Assembly: GCF_000213175.1 (NCBI RefSeq)
Contig: NW_009799104.1
Span: forward strand, 1,863,724-1,927,723
DNA: 64,000 bases
Source of the DNA: Neurospora tetrasperma FGSC 2508
Taxonomy: Eukaryota > Ascomycota > Sordariomycetes > Sordariales > Sordariaceae
Direction of reading: 5' to 3'
Of this stretch, positions 22,513 through 32,647 are shown piece after piece. Numbering within the stretch: the stretch's first letter is position 1; each line of letters starts with the position of its first letter. A program made the translations under genes and the position numbers. The notes under the pieces are model-generated. The model saw nothing but the letters and a program-made list of their open reading frames with translations. It was not told where the DNA came from and ran no database searches.

Positions 22513-23335
22513 GTTGTCAACTAAGTAGTATTAGGGCGATTATAAAAGAAATACTGTAAAGAATGGTGATAATTGTAAAGCGAAGTGTCATAGGGTATCG
22601 GGATGGGTTCCCCTATGGACGCTTGCTGTTGAATGTCATCGTCGAATTATCGTAGCATCACGGCGGCAAGGACGAAGCATGAATGAATATCGGTGGTGGT
22701 TCATTGGGACTACCTAGGTAGGTACGGTTATATGTAGAGATATAAGACAAGTTGGCTGGCTTGATACTTTCCTGGCATAACCTGGACAGCCCTTTCCAAG
22801 CTGAAAGAAAATGTCGGGTTGTTTGTCACGTTGATTCCCGTCCCTATCCATCATATGACGTCCTGGGCAGCAAGAACATGTTCTGGAGGCTGCGGTGATC
22901 GCTAAAAGCCAAGTTCTGCCAAGGTTTCAACGTAAGCTTCCACGTTCTGTGGAGGAGTCACATGGCCCCACTTTCCATAAGCTTCAGCTGTCACCAGATG
23001 CCAGACAGTGATTTGCTGTAGGTACGTACCTCCATCTGTTTATGGTCGTCGTCTCAAAACAATTTCTGGCGGCAGCCAAACACCAAAACAACACCCAGCT
23101 TTGATCGTGACATCAACGTTGATCTATCCAGCTTGGCATGTCATAACCTCCCATGGGGTACTTTCTTGCGTCTAGAAAAGAAAAGAGACGAAGGGATAAG
23201 TTGGTGCTACGACGAGTACGAATTTCTGGTTCAGTGTCCAAGGCCTCTTACTCCGTTGTGAAATCGTGAAATGAGAAAGGGTCTGACAAAGAAACTATGC
23301 CAGAACTTCACCATAAACTGGCGACTCCGTAGAAG
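22513..23335. promoter_or_regulatory. divergent intergenic region
   Basis: About 0.8 kb lies between the TOK1 start (-) and the hydrolase-like start (+). A TACCTAGGTAGGTA palindromic motif lies at about 22711-22724. No coding frame is supported. Confidence 0.5.
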
Positions 23336-25347
23336 ATGCCCAGATGGACTGTAGCACTGAGACTTAGGCGCATTACTGTCGCTTCAAAACTCCCGCGCCA
23401 AACGTCCCATGAAAGATTCTACAGTAGCAGTCCCCCATTTGAGCCTTCGATAGAACGCTATACCGTTCCTTGCGCCTCTTCTGGTGAAATTACCGTCAGG
23501 TAGGTGGTCAACATAACATCAACAGTCTCCTTGGGAGCTGTGGGTGATGAAGGTCAATCTTAGACTGATATCTGTGGCTCAGTCTGTACAATGTCGCTGA
23601 CCGGCCACCAACCGATCCCTTAATCATCTGGATCCCCCCCTTTGCTGCTCGGGACGAGACTGACCCGAACTATCATCTCCCATCATGGCTTCACACATAT
23701 TCGGCCGCTGTCATTCACTATAGATGGTCTGGCTTATACGACGACAGACCACAGCCAAAACTCAAGCCAAAGATTGCAGAGTCCGATTTTGACGATGAAG
23801 GATATCAATCGCGCGAGACACCTAATAGCAAAGAAGAAGAGGGACGTCCCGAAGAAGAGGAAGAAGATATCAGCATAACCCCCTTCCACTGGCCCACCCC
23901 TATCCACGACGTCCTCTTTGGCTACTCCTGGATTACCCAAAACCTTCAACCAAGATACCCCCAACGCAAAGACGTCTACATCTGCGGTTCCTACCTGGGC
24001 GCCAGTCTGGCCGCCGGCCTGGCCCTCACCGAGTCGTACCCGCACGCACGCATGGCCGTACGCGGTCTCCTCGCCTACAACGGCATCTACGACTGGACCA
24101 CTTTCTTGCCTGATCACCCGATCCACCGGCCCAAGGGCGACGACCGCATCCTCATTGAGGAGCAGCTGCACAAGCTGAACCGCGACCTCGACAAAGATGC
24201 AGGACCGGCTGCCACCTCTCCCATCATTGCCCATTATCAGCGTCGGCTCGAAGACCTCTTTGGCTCGCCGTCGGGACTGTTTGACAGCTTTGCTAGCGCT
24301 TGTCTGTTTTTCCACACAGCGGGACTTTTTGTTCCGACGACTTTTGATGAGAAGTATGTTCCGGAATGGCTTTATCCGCCACCTCCGGGGCCTTTGATCA
24401 CTGGTGCCGGTGCCGTTGCCAGTGGTATCAGCAGCGGCGACATCAACGTCCCCGCGGACGTCCACAGCGAACCCCACGACCCATTGACTTCCCCCTCTAC
24501 TCCTCCTCCTCACCAACCTCCGCCGCCCCTCCCAGCCAGCCAAAACCCCACCGATGACCTCGACCCCGACAACTCGGAGCACTCGGAGCACTACCGTATG
24601 CACATGTCGATGGTCAACGACGCCGAAGGCGAGCCGGACGAGGTAGCGGCCGAAGACATGCTCCAGCAAACTCTCAAGGTAGAGATTCTACCTGGCAAGT
24701 TCCCACGTAAGAGCTATGTGCATTTCCCGCCGAGGCACTCCATGCTTAAGCTCCCGGATACGTTGTTGCTGTATGAGACGCCGTCGGCGGAGTTGCCGTT
24801 CAAGTGTGATGCTTTGGCAAAGATTGGGTCGGAGGGGGGGAAGGATGGGGTTGTTGATGCCGCGGCCCGCAACAGAAATCAAAAGGGGCTTAGTGGTACT
24901 CAGAAGCAAAAGAAGATAAAGCAGGAAGAAGAAAAAGAAGAAGACCAGGGAGAGAAGCGCGAAGAGGACGACTCAGCACAAGGCGAAGCAGAGGGAAAGA
25001 AGAAATCCCGTCCTCGTCTCAAAACGCGAAAACACCGCAAACCCCCGGTTGCCATCACCGCTGGCGAGAACAGCTTCCGCACGCAAGCGTACGAACTGGC
25101 GCTGCTGATGCAGCGGAGCATTGAGATGTTGGAACTCAAAGAGCGGCGGAAGTGGGACGAGGATTACCTGATCGACCTCCACCATTGGGAGCTGGAGGCG
25201 GCGAGGAGGGTCAAGGTGGCGGACGTGGGCGTGGTGGATGATCAGGACATGGTGATTGGCGATTTGGAAGGTGTCGGGGATCTGGATGAGAGGGGAAGGG
25301 AGATTGTGTTGGGATGGTTGGAAGAGAAGATGGATAAGGCGCGTTGA
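23336..25347 (+). CDS. alpha/beta-hydrolase-like protein with a mitochondrial presequence
   Basis: Two exons are read: 23336-23499 and 23583-25347 (donor GTAGGT, acceptor CTCAG, phase 2), giving 642 aa. The first exon is only 54 codons and supplies a classic presequence (MPRWTVALRLRRITVASKLP then RFYSSSP) plus the first strand (YTVPCASSGEITVSLYNV across the join). Exon 2 begins like an alpha/beta hydrolase: PLIIWIPPFAARDET, AVIHYRWSGLYDD, DVYICGSYLGASLAAGLALT. The nucleophile elbow could be Ser196 in GASLAA or Ser191 in CGSYLG; neither is a textbook GxSxG, so activity is uncertain. Inserted acidic (EEEEED), Pro-rich and Lys/Glu-rich segments follow, and the C-terminus is helical and charged. 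I know no function. The start and first exon are inferred from splice signals and the continuous fold. Confidence 0.78.
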
Positions 25348-25642
25348 TGACTTGAGAGGTGGGATATACTGGTTCAGATGTACTCTCCGCAAGCCCGAGG
25401 TAATGTGATAGTGTAAAGATAGAACTTGGCTTGATCTTTTCATTGTCCCGAGCAGTTGATGTGAAGCCAATCTGGATATGTTCTTGTGAAACCGAAGGCG
25501 GGCCTGCTCCTTTTCGCTGGCCTTCCTTATTTATTATCCGATAACGCCCACTCTGGATGATGAGTAGATATCCTACCTACCAATATTATGCTAACGCTCG
25601 CCACCCATCATCATCATAACATGACCCAATTTCCATGTGATT

Positions 25643-26772
25643 TTACTCCTCAATGGTCTTGACGTTCTCCCACTCGCCCTTAAGGTTCTCCTTCCATAGT
25701 GTGACCTTGTTGTTGTCACTGCTGGCGGCCAGCACGTTTCCGCTGAGCGACCAGCTAACGCGCCAGACGGCCGCATCAAAGTTGAGAACCTTGCACTTCC
25801 ACTCGCCCGGGTTCGCCGCGTCACTCGTCCAGATGCGCACCGTCTTGTCCTGCGAGGCGCTCGCGATGTAGCTCTTCTGAAGCACAGTCGGGCTCCACGC
25901 AACGTCGCGAACCCAATCTGTATGACCCGCCAGGGGCTCGCGCTCGAGCTTGTATCCGTTCGTCGCGGGGTCGAAAGTCCAGATCTTGAGCAGGTTGTCG
26001 GAACCGCCAGTCACGAAGCGTCTGTTGCCTGTCGAGCCGGGGCCGGGGTTGCTGCTGACGATGCTGCCGGGGGTGGTGGCGGGGGCCCACGAGACCGAGT
26101 TGACGCCCAGGCCGTGGGCGTGGAAGATGTTGTGCTCCCAGCTGTTATCCTTGAATTCGAGAACGCTGACGTTGCCGTCCGAAGAGGCGCAGGCCAAGAG
26201 GCAGCCGGCTTCGTGGGGAGACCAGGACACGATGTTGACGCTAGCTTTGTGCAGGGCGAAGTCGAAGATGCGCTGCCAGCTGCCGGCTTGCTCGCGCCAA
26301 ATGAGAACCTTGCCGTCGTAGCCTGCCGAGGCGAGGATGTTGCCGTACTTGGGGTGCGCCCATGCTACGGACCAAACTGCGCCATCGTGTCTGTTGGAAG
26401 AAGGGAGGTTAACCCATTGCCCATATTGTTTGGTGCGCAAACATACCCCTTCAGTGTCTCAACAAGTCGCTGTGATTCGCCCTCGATCTCAAAGATCTTG
26501 ATGGTGCGATCCGAGGAGCATGTCGCTAACCTCCTGCCGTAGTAGTCGAGAACTGCATCGTGCTGCGAGGGTCGGTTAGAAACAGAGGGATGGTTGTCGG
26601 GAAACGTCGAGGGGGCGATGTTCAGCGTACAATCATATCATCGTGGCCAGAGTTGGCGATAACCTGTGCGCCTGCGGTCTGTCGTTGTCGCGATAGCTTC
26701 ATGTTAGTGGATAGGTAGCCAAGTAAGGGGGGGACGCCGCCGGCAGCTTTGGGGTGTAAGAGGACGTACCAT
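25643..26772 (-). CDS. sec13: SEC13, WD40 component of COPII coat and nuclear pore
   Basis: Sec13 is a six-bladed WD40 protein. With Sec31 it forms the COPII outer cage, and with the Nup84/Nup107 complex a nuclear-pore scaffold. Four exons are read on the minus strand: 26772-26770 (the ATG only), 26678-26631, 26562-26447 and 26390-25643. Donors are GTACGT, GTACGC and GTATGT; acceptors are GACAG, CGCAG and AACAG. The product is 304 aa. The N-terminus becomes [20 protein letters not shown], then [19 protein letters not shown]. Repeat motifs such as [38 protein letters not shown] and [12 protein letters not shown] are clear. An alternative start ([13 protein letters not shown]...) at 26702 without the first intron is in frame but fits the family less well. 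CTAAC lies near the first acceptor and supports the intron. Confidence 0.93.
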
Positions 26773-27894
26773 CTTGATTAATTATGGAGTATTGAAGATT
26801 GTGGAAAAGACAAAAAGATTATGGGGTTGTATTTGCGTGCTTTGGGTTATGGATGAATTCAAACTGGAGTTATGAAGTACACTACTCAGAGCTAGTAGAA
26901 AGGAAAAAGGGCCGTCGTTGGGGATTGCTGTTTAAGTTGGATCACCACCACGGGCATTGGAATGGAACCCAGCTGCAAGCTACAGGCAGTGGAAGCCCAG
27001 GCGACACGATAGGTGAACCCGTCTTGCTGCGCTGGAGCTTGACGCTTGCGCACTAGTGATCCCTGTCGAGCGATGTGGTCCAGCTGGCAAGAAGTCAAGG
27101 TGAGCAAGGTGAGACGCGGTGAGTGGAGCCTTGGTCGGTTTCCTCGTAGGCTCACCGTGGTGTGACGTTATGTCTTCGAAATCGGAGGCTCGAAGTGGAC
27201 TCTTGTCGAGACAACCAAGGTGGGGCAGGTGAGGCAGGGGCTCGTTGACGACCCCACGCGTCGCTTGGGCTCTCCCGTCCCGCTGTAAAAGTCCACTGAA
27301 ACATGCCGTGCACATGATAGCGCGTGAGCGCATGGCTACCCCGACGGGAATTTCGCCAGTGCCGTGGCAGCGTTCACTTTGGGAAAAGTTGGGATGGAAT
27401 CTCACTCAACCAAACCATTTTGACCCTTCTTCCAGAATTACTTGTTGAAAATCAGCGACGCTTTTTGTTTGCTTGCGAAAAAGGAATTCTTTATGCACAG
27501 TAATCAGTCGCGTCCTTTTCGTGGTTATTTGGTTGGGCGTTGTTTATCTTTTTTTCTCGTTTCCATCTTTCCCCTTCTCCAACTACTTTTCTCCAAATAC
27601 TTACCGTTGAAGACTTGAGATACCGGCGGGTTCGGTTACGACTATCGCGCTGTTCAAAGAACCTCGGCTTCTACTTTCGCGCCACTAATCTACACTACTT
27701 ACAACTTGCAACTCTCCTTTCGCTCACTCATCCAAGTCTTCCTCGCTCTACAATAATTATATACTCTCTTGAAGGACATTTTGTTCCTCACTCTTTATAT
27801 ATATAACCTTCTACTCTTGTATTTTCTTTCTCTAAACTTACCGTCACCCGCGCTTCTCGCCTTTTTGCTTCCAACAAGTCAAACCTCGCTCAAC
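26773..27894. promoter_or_regulatory. divergent intergenic region
   Basis: This lies between SEC13 (-) and PEX20 (+). The stretch 27530-27890 is pyrimidine-rich and probably the PEX20 leader. It contains upstream ATGs, including one at 27540 with an 88-codon frame, which could act as an upstream ORF if transcription starts early. No independent gene is supported. Confidence 0.5.
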
Positions 27895-29187
27895 ATGTCT
27901 GACAGCATGTGCGGCCCGTCCAACGGTGCCAAGACCCTTCTTGCGCACGCTGATCGCGACCGCACTCTTCACCAGGACCGCCTGGTCAACTCGCCCAACT
28001 CGGCTGCCGGTGCTGTATGATATGATCGCTTTCTTTAGTCATGTCGTAGAATACCCAACGTAACTCGATGCTAACATCCCATCCAGTCCTTCAGAAACCG
28101 CCCCTCCTTCGCTGCTGATGGTGCCTATGAGACCTTTCAGCAAGCCCCTATGCTCGACGCCCCGGGTCCTTCCCTCGGCCTTGCGAATAATACGTTCCTG
28201 AACAACCCAGGCGTCCCGGCTTTTCATGCTGGTCCAGCGCCTGGTGTCTTTGGTCATGCGGTCGGAGGTGCGCCGGCTACGGCCAGTCCCATGCACTCCT
28301 CCCGTGCCGCTGCCCACGGCTGGGTCGACCAGTTCGCCAGCATGCAGCTCCGTCAGGACACAGCTCACGCGGCCCCGGCCATGTCATCTCAAGCCATGCC
28401 GGCAACCATGTCTACTGCAACCCACAACTCCATGATGGGCTTGCAGGACGACCATATGGCCTACAACACTCGCCAGTTTGGCGGTATGGGAATGGGTGTG
28501 GGTACGGGAATGGGAATGGGAATGGGAATGTCCATGGACGATCCTTTTGTCATGCATGGCACAGCCACGAACAACTTCACCCACCAGCAGCCTCAGTTCG
28601 TCCTCACCGACCACGTCGAGTCGGCTCTGGACATTGAAGCCTTTAACAGAGCCTTTGGCGAGTACGACGAGTCTTCCTTTGAGCAAGAACTCGCTGAGTG
28701 GGCCGAGAAGGAAAAGGCCGAGAAGGCTCAGCAAGCTCAGCAGGAGTTTGAGGCTGCCGAGGCCGAGTGGATGGCGCAGCACGGTCCGAGCGCCGAGAAC
28801 AACACCAAAGTCGGCCCCCCCACCGACGAGGAGATGGCCACCATCGATGCTGATCTGGAGAACCTCGCTGAAGAGATGGAAGCCAAGGAAGAAGCCGAGG
28901 CTCGTCGTCGCGAGGGCAACGAGGAGCTCGCCAAGGCAGCCAACGCCATTTTGACCTCCGTCGCCGACAACCAGTCCGAGAAATTTCAAAAGTCGACTTT
29001 CCTGGACTTGATGCGTCGCATCGGCAACAGAGAGGTCGAGGTCGACGGTGATAAGCTTGTCGACGTAGCGACTGGCGAGAAGGTCAGCACCAGCCCTCCC
29101 GACTTCGGCCCCAACGACGATGTCTCTGGCCCTTCGGATGCGAACGACAAGGGCAACGCTCCCGCTGAACCTGCTTCTTCCGCTTGA
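27895..29187 (+). CDS. pex20: PEX20, co-receptor for PTS2 peroxisomal import
   Basis: PEX20 works with PEX7 to bring PTS2-bearing proteins to the peroxisomal docking complex and is recycled by ubiquitination at an N-terminal Cys. Two exons are read: 27895-28014 and 28087-29187 (donor GTATGA, acceptor TCCAG, phase 0), giving 406 aa. The N-terminus MSDSMCGPSNGAKTLLAHAD has the conserved Cys (Cys6) and the following DRTLHQDRL block. One WxxxF-type motif is clear at Trp119 (GWVDQF). A Met/Gly repeat (GMGMGVGTGMGMGMGMSM) follows at about residues 175-195. Then come an acidic Glu/Ala-rich helical stretch and the conserved C-terminal PEX7-binding segment (STFLDLMRRIGNREVEVDGD). An in-frame ATG at 27769 would add 42 hydrophobic residues, but this is rejected because the family starts near the conserved Cys. 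Confidence 0.9.
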
Positions 29188-30248
29188 GTTTTCGGCACCT
29201 CAAAGTCGAGGATACTGTGTTTGACCTTGGCTCACTGTTGATTAAATCGCTTCACTGTATGGGGACTGGGACGGCCAGTTTGTTATCATTGCAGGCGCGA
29301 CATGGTATTGTTACATAATTTCTCGCTTTTGTTACGGCTTTATTACGGTTTAGGGGACATCGACACGATGTTGTGTCGAGCATTCGATTTTGTTGCTGCG
29401 CATTTCCGAGCATGGACTGGTTTCCAAGGGACGTATTTTCACATTGCTGGGATAGAAGGAAAAGGTTCACATGAAGACGGAACTGTTTGGTACCAAAAGG
29501 ATTTGCTTCAGTCATGGCTTGGGTCAGGTTCCGGTACCACGGGTTTGGGCATGGCGTTCAAGAAGGCCACAGGAGGCTAGGCAGGCGCACGGTTCATACT
29601 TTCTCTCACTACTTGTTACATGTCAGCATTGTTTCGGAGTATTATTACTATTACACCGGCGTAAGAGGCATTTGTGATTGTACTTAGTTTATTCTCACAC
29701 CAACAAGCAGGAGGCTTATCATTCACATATTAGCGTGGACTCACATAACTGATATTGGTGACACGTGTGAATACCTTGGACTGGAATTTTGGTTACTGAT
29801 GTTGCTTCCCGTCGAGTCGTCATTACCGGCCAGGTGAGCGGAGGGGCATGGAACTCGTGGGGTCCCGTGTGCCGACTGTCCAGTCGGGATGCCGCCGTGC
29901 GGGGTGGGGCTTCCCCGGACGGGATCGCCATTCGGCCACGGGTGGGATGCTGGAATGATGCCATGCCGGGACCCCATAGCGTGGCATTTGAACGACCGCC
30001 ATTATTTGTCATCCGTATTGTCACCTTCGTAATGCTTACTCATGAGGGCATCACGTCGATGAAGCTATTCGGACACCATATTTGACTTCAACTTGACCCT
30101 AACATAGTTCTTACCTATTTACTTCAGTTCACATCCGAGTTGACGCAGTACCCTAAAATTCAATTTAGAATCAACACCGACAATCAGCTTACCCCAAACC
30201 CATTCAACCTGAGACTTCAGACCCTAAACTCCCAAATTAAACAACAAC
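29188..30248. other. intergenic region between PEX20 and the DOPA-dioxygenase-like gene
   Basis: This contains the 3' flank of PEX20 and the promoter of the next gene. Small frames (29302-29580 +, 29719-30024 -) have no domain. No repeats of note. Confidence 0.45.
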
Positions 30249-30892
30249 ATGCCCTCCCAAAGACCAACCTACAAATCCCCCCTAGAAGGCTACGAAAATG
30301 CCCCTCCCCTTCCCACCGAAAAGGCCGAAGACGGCAAGAGCCTCCTCAACAACCAAACCGGCGTGCTCAGCAGCGCCTACGAAAAGTTTCCCGAGCCTCT
30401 AGATAACGGGCGACGAGGTGCCTTGTACGAGCCCATATCCCCCCTCTTCTTCCCTCTTCGCCTTCTCCCTTTGTAAGTTTCACTAACATTCCCTTCCCCC
30501 TTCCCCAAAGTGACGTCCACATCTACCACCTCCCCAACCACCCCGCCCAAGCCCGCTACGCCTCCGAACTGCATTCTCGCATCAGACACGAGTTCCCCGA
30601 GTTACGGATCTACACCTTTTGGAGCAAACCCGTCGGCCCTCACCCGATCGGCATGTTCGAAGTGAACATCTTTACGCCGGCGCAGCTTGGTGCCTTTGTG
30701 GGCTGGTTGGCGGTCTGGAGAGGACCGTTGAGTGTGTTGATTCATCCGAATACGACGGAGAAGACCCTAAGTGAGGGGGGAGAGATCAGTGAGGCGGAGA
30801 AGGAGGCGAGGAATCATACGGATAAAGCGATTTGGATGGGGGAGAAGGTGGTGCTGAATACGGATATGTTTTGGGAGGTTATGGATCATTGA
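30249..30892 (+). CDS. DOPA 4,5-dioxygenase-like protein
   Basis: Related to the DOPA-dioxygenase family (extradiol cleavage in betalain-type chemistry in some basidiomycetes). In most fungi the physiological substrate is unknown. Two exons are read: 30249-30424 and 30511-30892 (donor GTACGA, acceptor CAAAG, phase 2), giving 185 aa. The join makes GRRGAFDVHIYHLPNHPAQA, with the expected DVHIYH start of the domain. Later conserved parts are ELRIYTFWSKPVGPHPIGMF and WRGPLSVLIHPNT, with several His that could be metal ligands. A second donor (GTAAGT at 30473) keeps the same frame but would leave a 38-nt intron with the branch site very near the donor, so I prefer the first. The N-terminal 55 residues are polar and poorly conserved. 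Confidence 0.85.
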
Positions 30893-32647
30893 GCATCAAG
30901 GGGATTCAAATTTGGAAGTGGGGACATGAGGAGGACCTGGACCCCTGGATAGAGAACGGTCGGGTACCTATGGTACCTATATGGTATGGCGTGATGAGAT
31001 AAGATATCTTACCTACCGGAAGTTTTTGGGTTGGAGACGAAAGCGTCGTTGGGAAGGAAAAGTTTCGGAAGGATGACAGAAACCTTGCTTGGTTCGACCA
31101 TTGTCTGCGATCAATTATCGTGCCATTGAGTGAATGAAACTGGTGATAAGGTTTTTCTAAAATCCCGATAATTCGGTCCTGAGCCTTTCATACCGTACAT
31201 GCTTTCTCCTTCCTATACAATCATCGTTGCTTATATATTGTCCCTAATCAAATATATAACGAGAGAAACAAAACCTTGGCCTGCCTATCGGCTTGTTCCA
31301 TCTTCAGCCCACCGCAGTTCACTTGAGTGTAGTAGTAACTTAACCGCGCTGAACCACCCATACATAGGTACTATACCGTGGCGTTCCTCGGCACCCCTCA
31401 AATTATATCAAAGCTGCCCGGACACCATGCGCCATGCTTCACATGGCTAAATATAAGCCTGTTCTTCAAGCCCTCTCTCTCCAAAACTTTCCTCTTTGGG
31501 CACGTTATCTGATTGTTGTGTGTGACGCCTCAAGCGCGTCTGTGGTCGTGCACACTACAAGTGTGGCATCGTGGACGAGCTTGTTGATCCTGTCCCTTTT
31601 GGGTGTGTATAATTGTTCCGTCTTACCTCTTGGTTTGAATGGCGTGGGTCGTCGACCTGGTCGGGTGGGTGTGATTGAGGTTTAAGCTTGATCTTGGCGT
31701 GTTTCTATATAGGACAGAAGACCCTGTAAACCATAACCTTATTTTTTTTTTTTTTTTTTTTTTTTTTTCCTTTTATTATCAAGGCCTATGCCGCTGTATT
31801 CAAGATCCCGAGTTGCTGGTGGTAGATCATCAAGGTGCAATAGAGTGACAATATTCAGGTCATTGTTCGAAACTTGGGGGTTGTAGGACGTCTGGGGCGT
31901 TGCAACTGGTTGTTGAAGGACAGCCGTTCGAAGACCGAGTGACGAATACCCTCTTCAACGCAACATTAATGTGCGAATAAGGAAGATGGGTAGGTATATC
32001 GTCGAAGATTGATCAAATACACCCAAGCTACTATTGCCAAAGTACTCCTCCTGTTGGTCACACTTTGAAAAGCTTGATCTTCCTCCCCAGACTCGCTAAA
32101 GCTTCCTGCCGTGTGCCTGCATTTTATCTTGATTTGTCTTTTTCAGCTGGTAGGGGTCTTGCTACACCAACAAGGGGGTATCCTTTCCGGTCTCGACATC
32201 GAATTAACAACGGAAAAAAGGTAGTGTGCATAATGAGAAGGAGAGATGGACGGTTATCGTGAGCAGTTCTTGGAGGCGATGAGGGAGGGGTAAAAGGAGT
32301 TTTCGAGGAAGACGCCTTGTTAAGCGCCGATCTGGTGTCCACGCACCTTTATCGTAATTGGGAGACAGGCTTGGGTTCGTGGTTCTAATGAAGTGGCCTT
32401 CGCGGAAAATGTTCAACTTGACTTTCTTTTCTGGTCTCCCCTTTGTGTATCAACTTGACATATTCCACGCAAGTCTCTGGTGTTGTGCGGTTGAGTAGGC
32501 TCTTCTGTACCATCACTCTGCTTTGATCCCGTCCAGATTGTTCAACTCCAGCTGCCGTCCCTTTCCCAAACAGTGATACCATTTCATCTCTGTTGCCTTC
32601 AACCTATACACTCTCGATTTCTTGAGACGGTCTTTTTCCTTAGGACG
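30893..32647. other. intergenic region with a 27-nt T run
   Basis: About 1.75 kb between two plus-strand genes. A run of 27 T lies at 31742-31768. GGTACCTATGGTACCTATATGG motifs lie near 30963-30985. Short frames (31199-31450, 31434-31685) have no features. I see no gene. Confidence 0.45.
31742..31768. repeat. homopolymer T27
   Basis: An uninterrupted run of 27 T, followed by CC and TTTTATT. Length may be imprecise for sequencing reasons. Confidence 0.9.

Noticed and set aside
23734-24669. 311-codon minus-strand frame opposite the hydrolase-like gene
   Set aside because: No domain is visible and the composition is Val/Arg-rich; the plus-strand model has a presequence, splice sites and a fold.
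27769-27894. In-frame 42-residue N-terminal extension of PEX20
   Set aside because: It is hydrophobic and pyrimidine-leader-derived. PEX20 proteins begin close to the conserved Cys, which sits at residue 6 with the chosen start.
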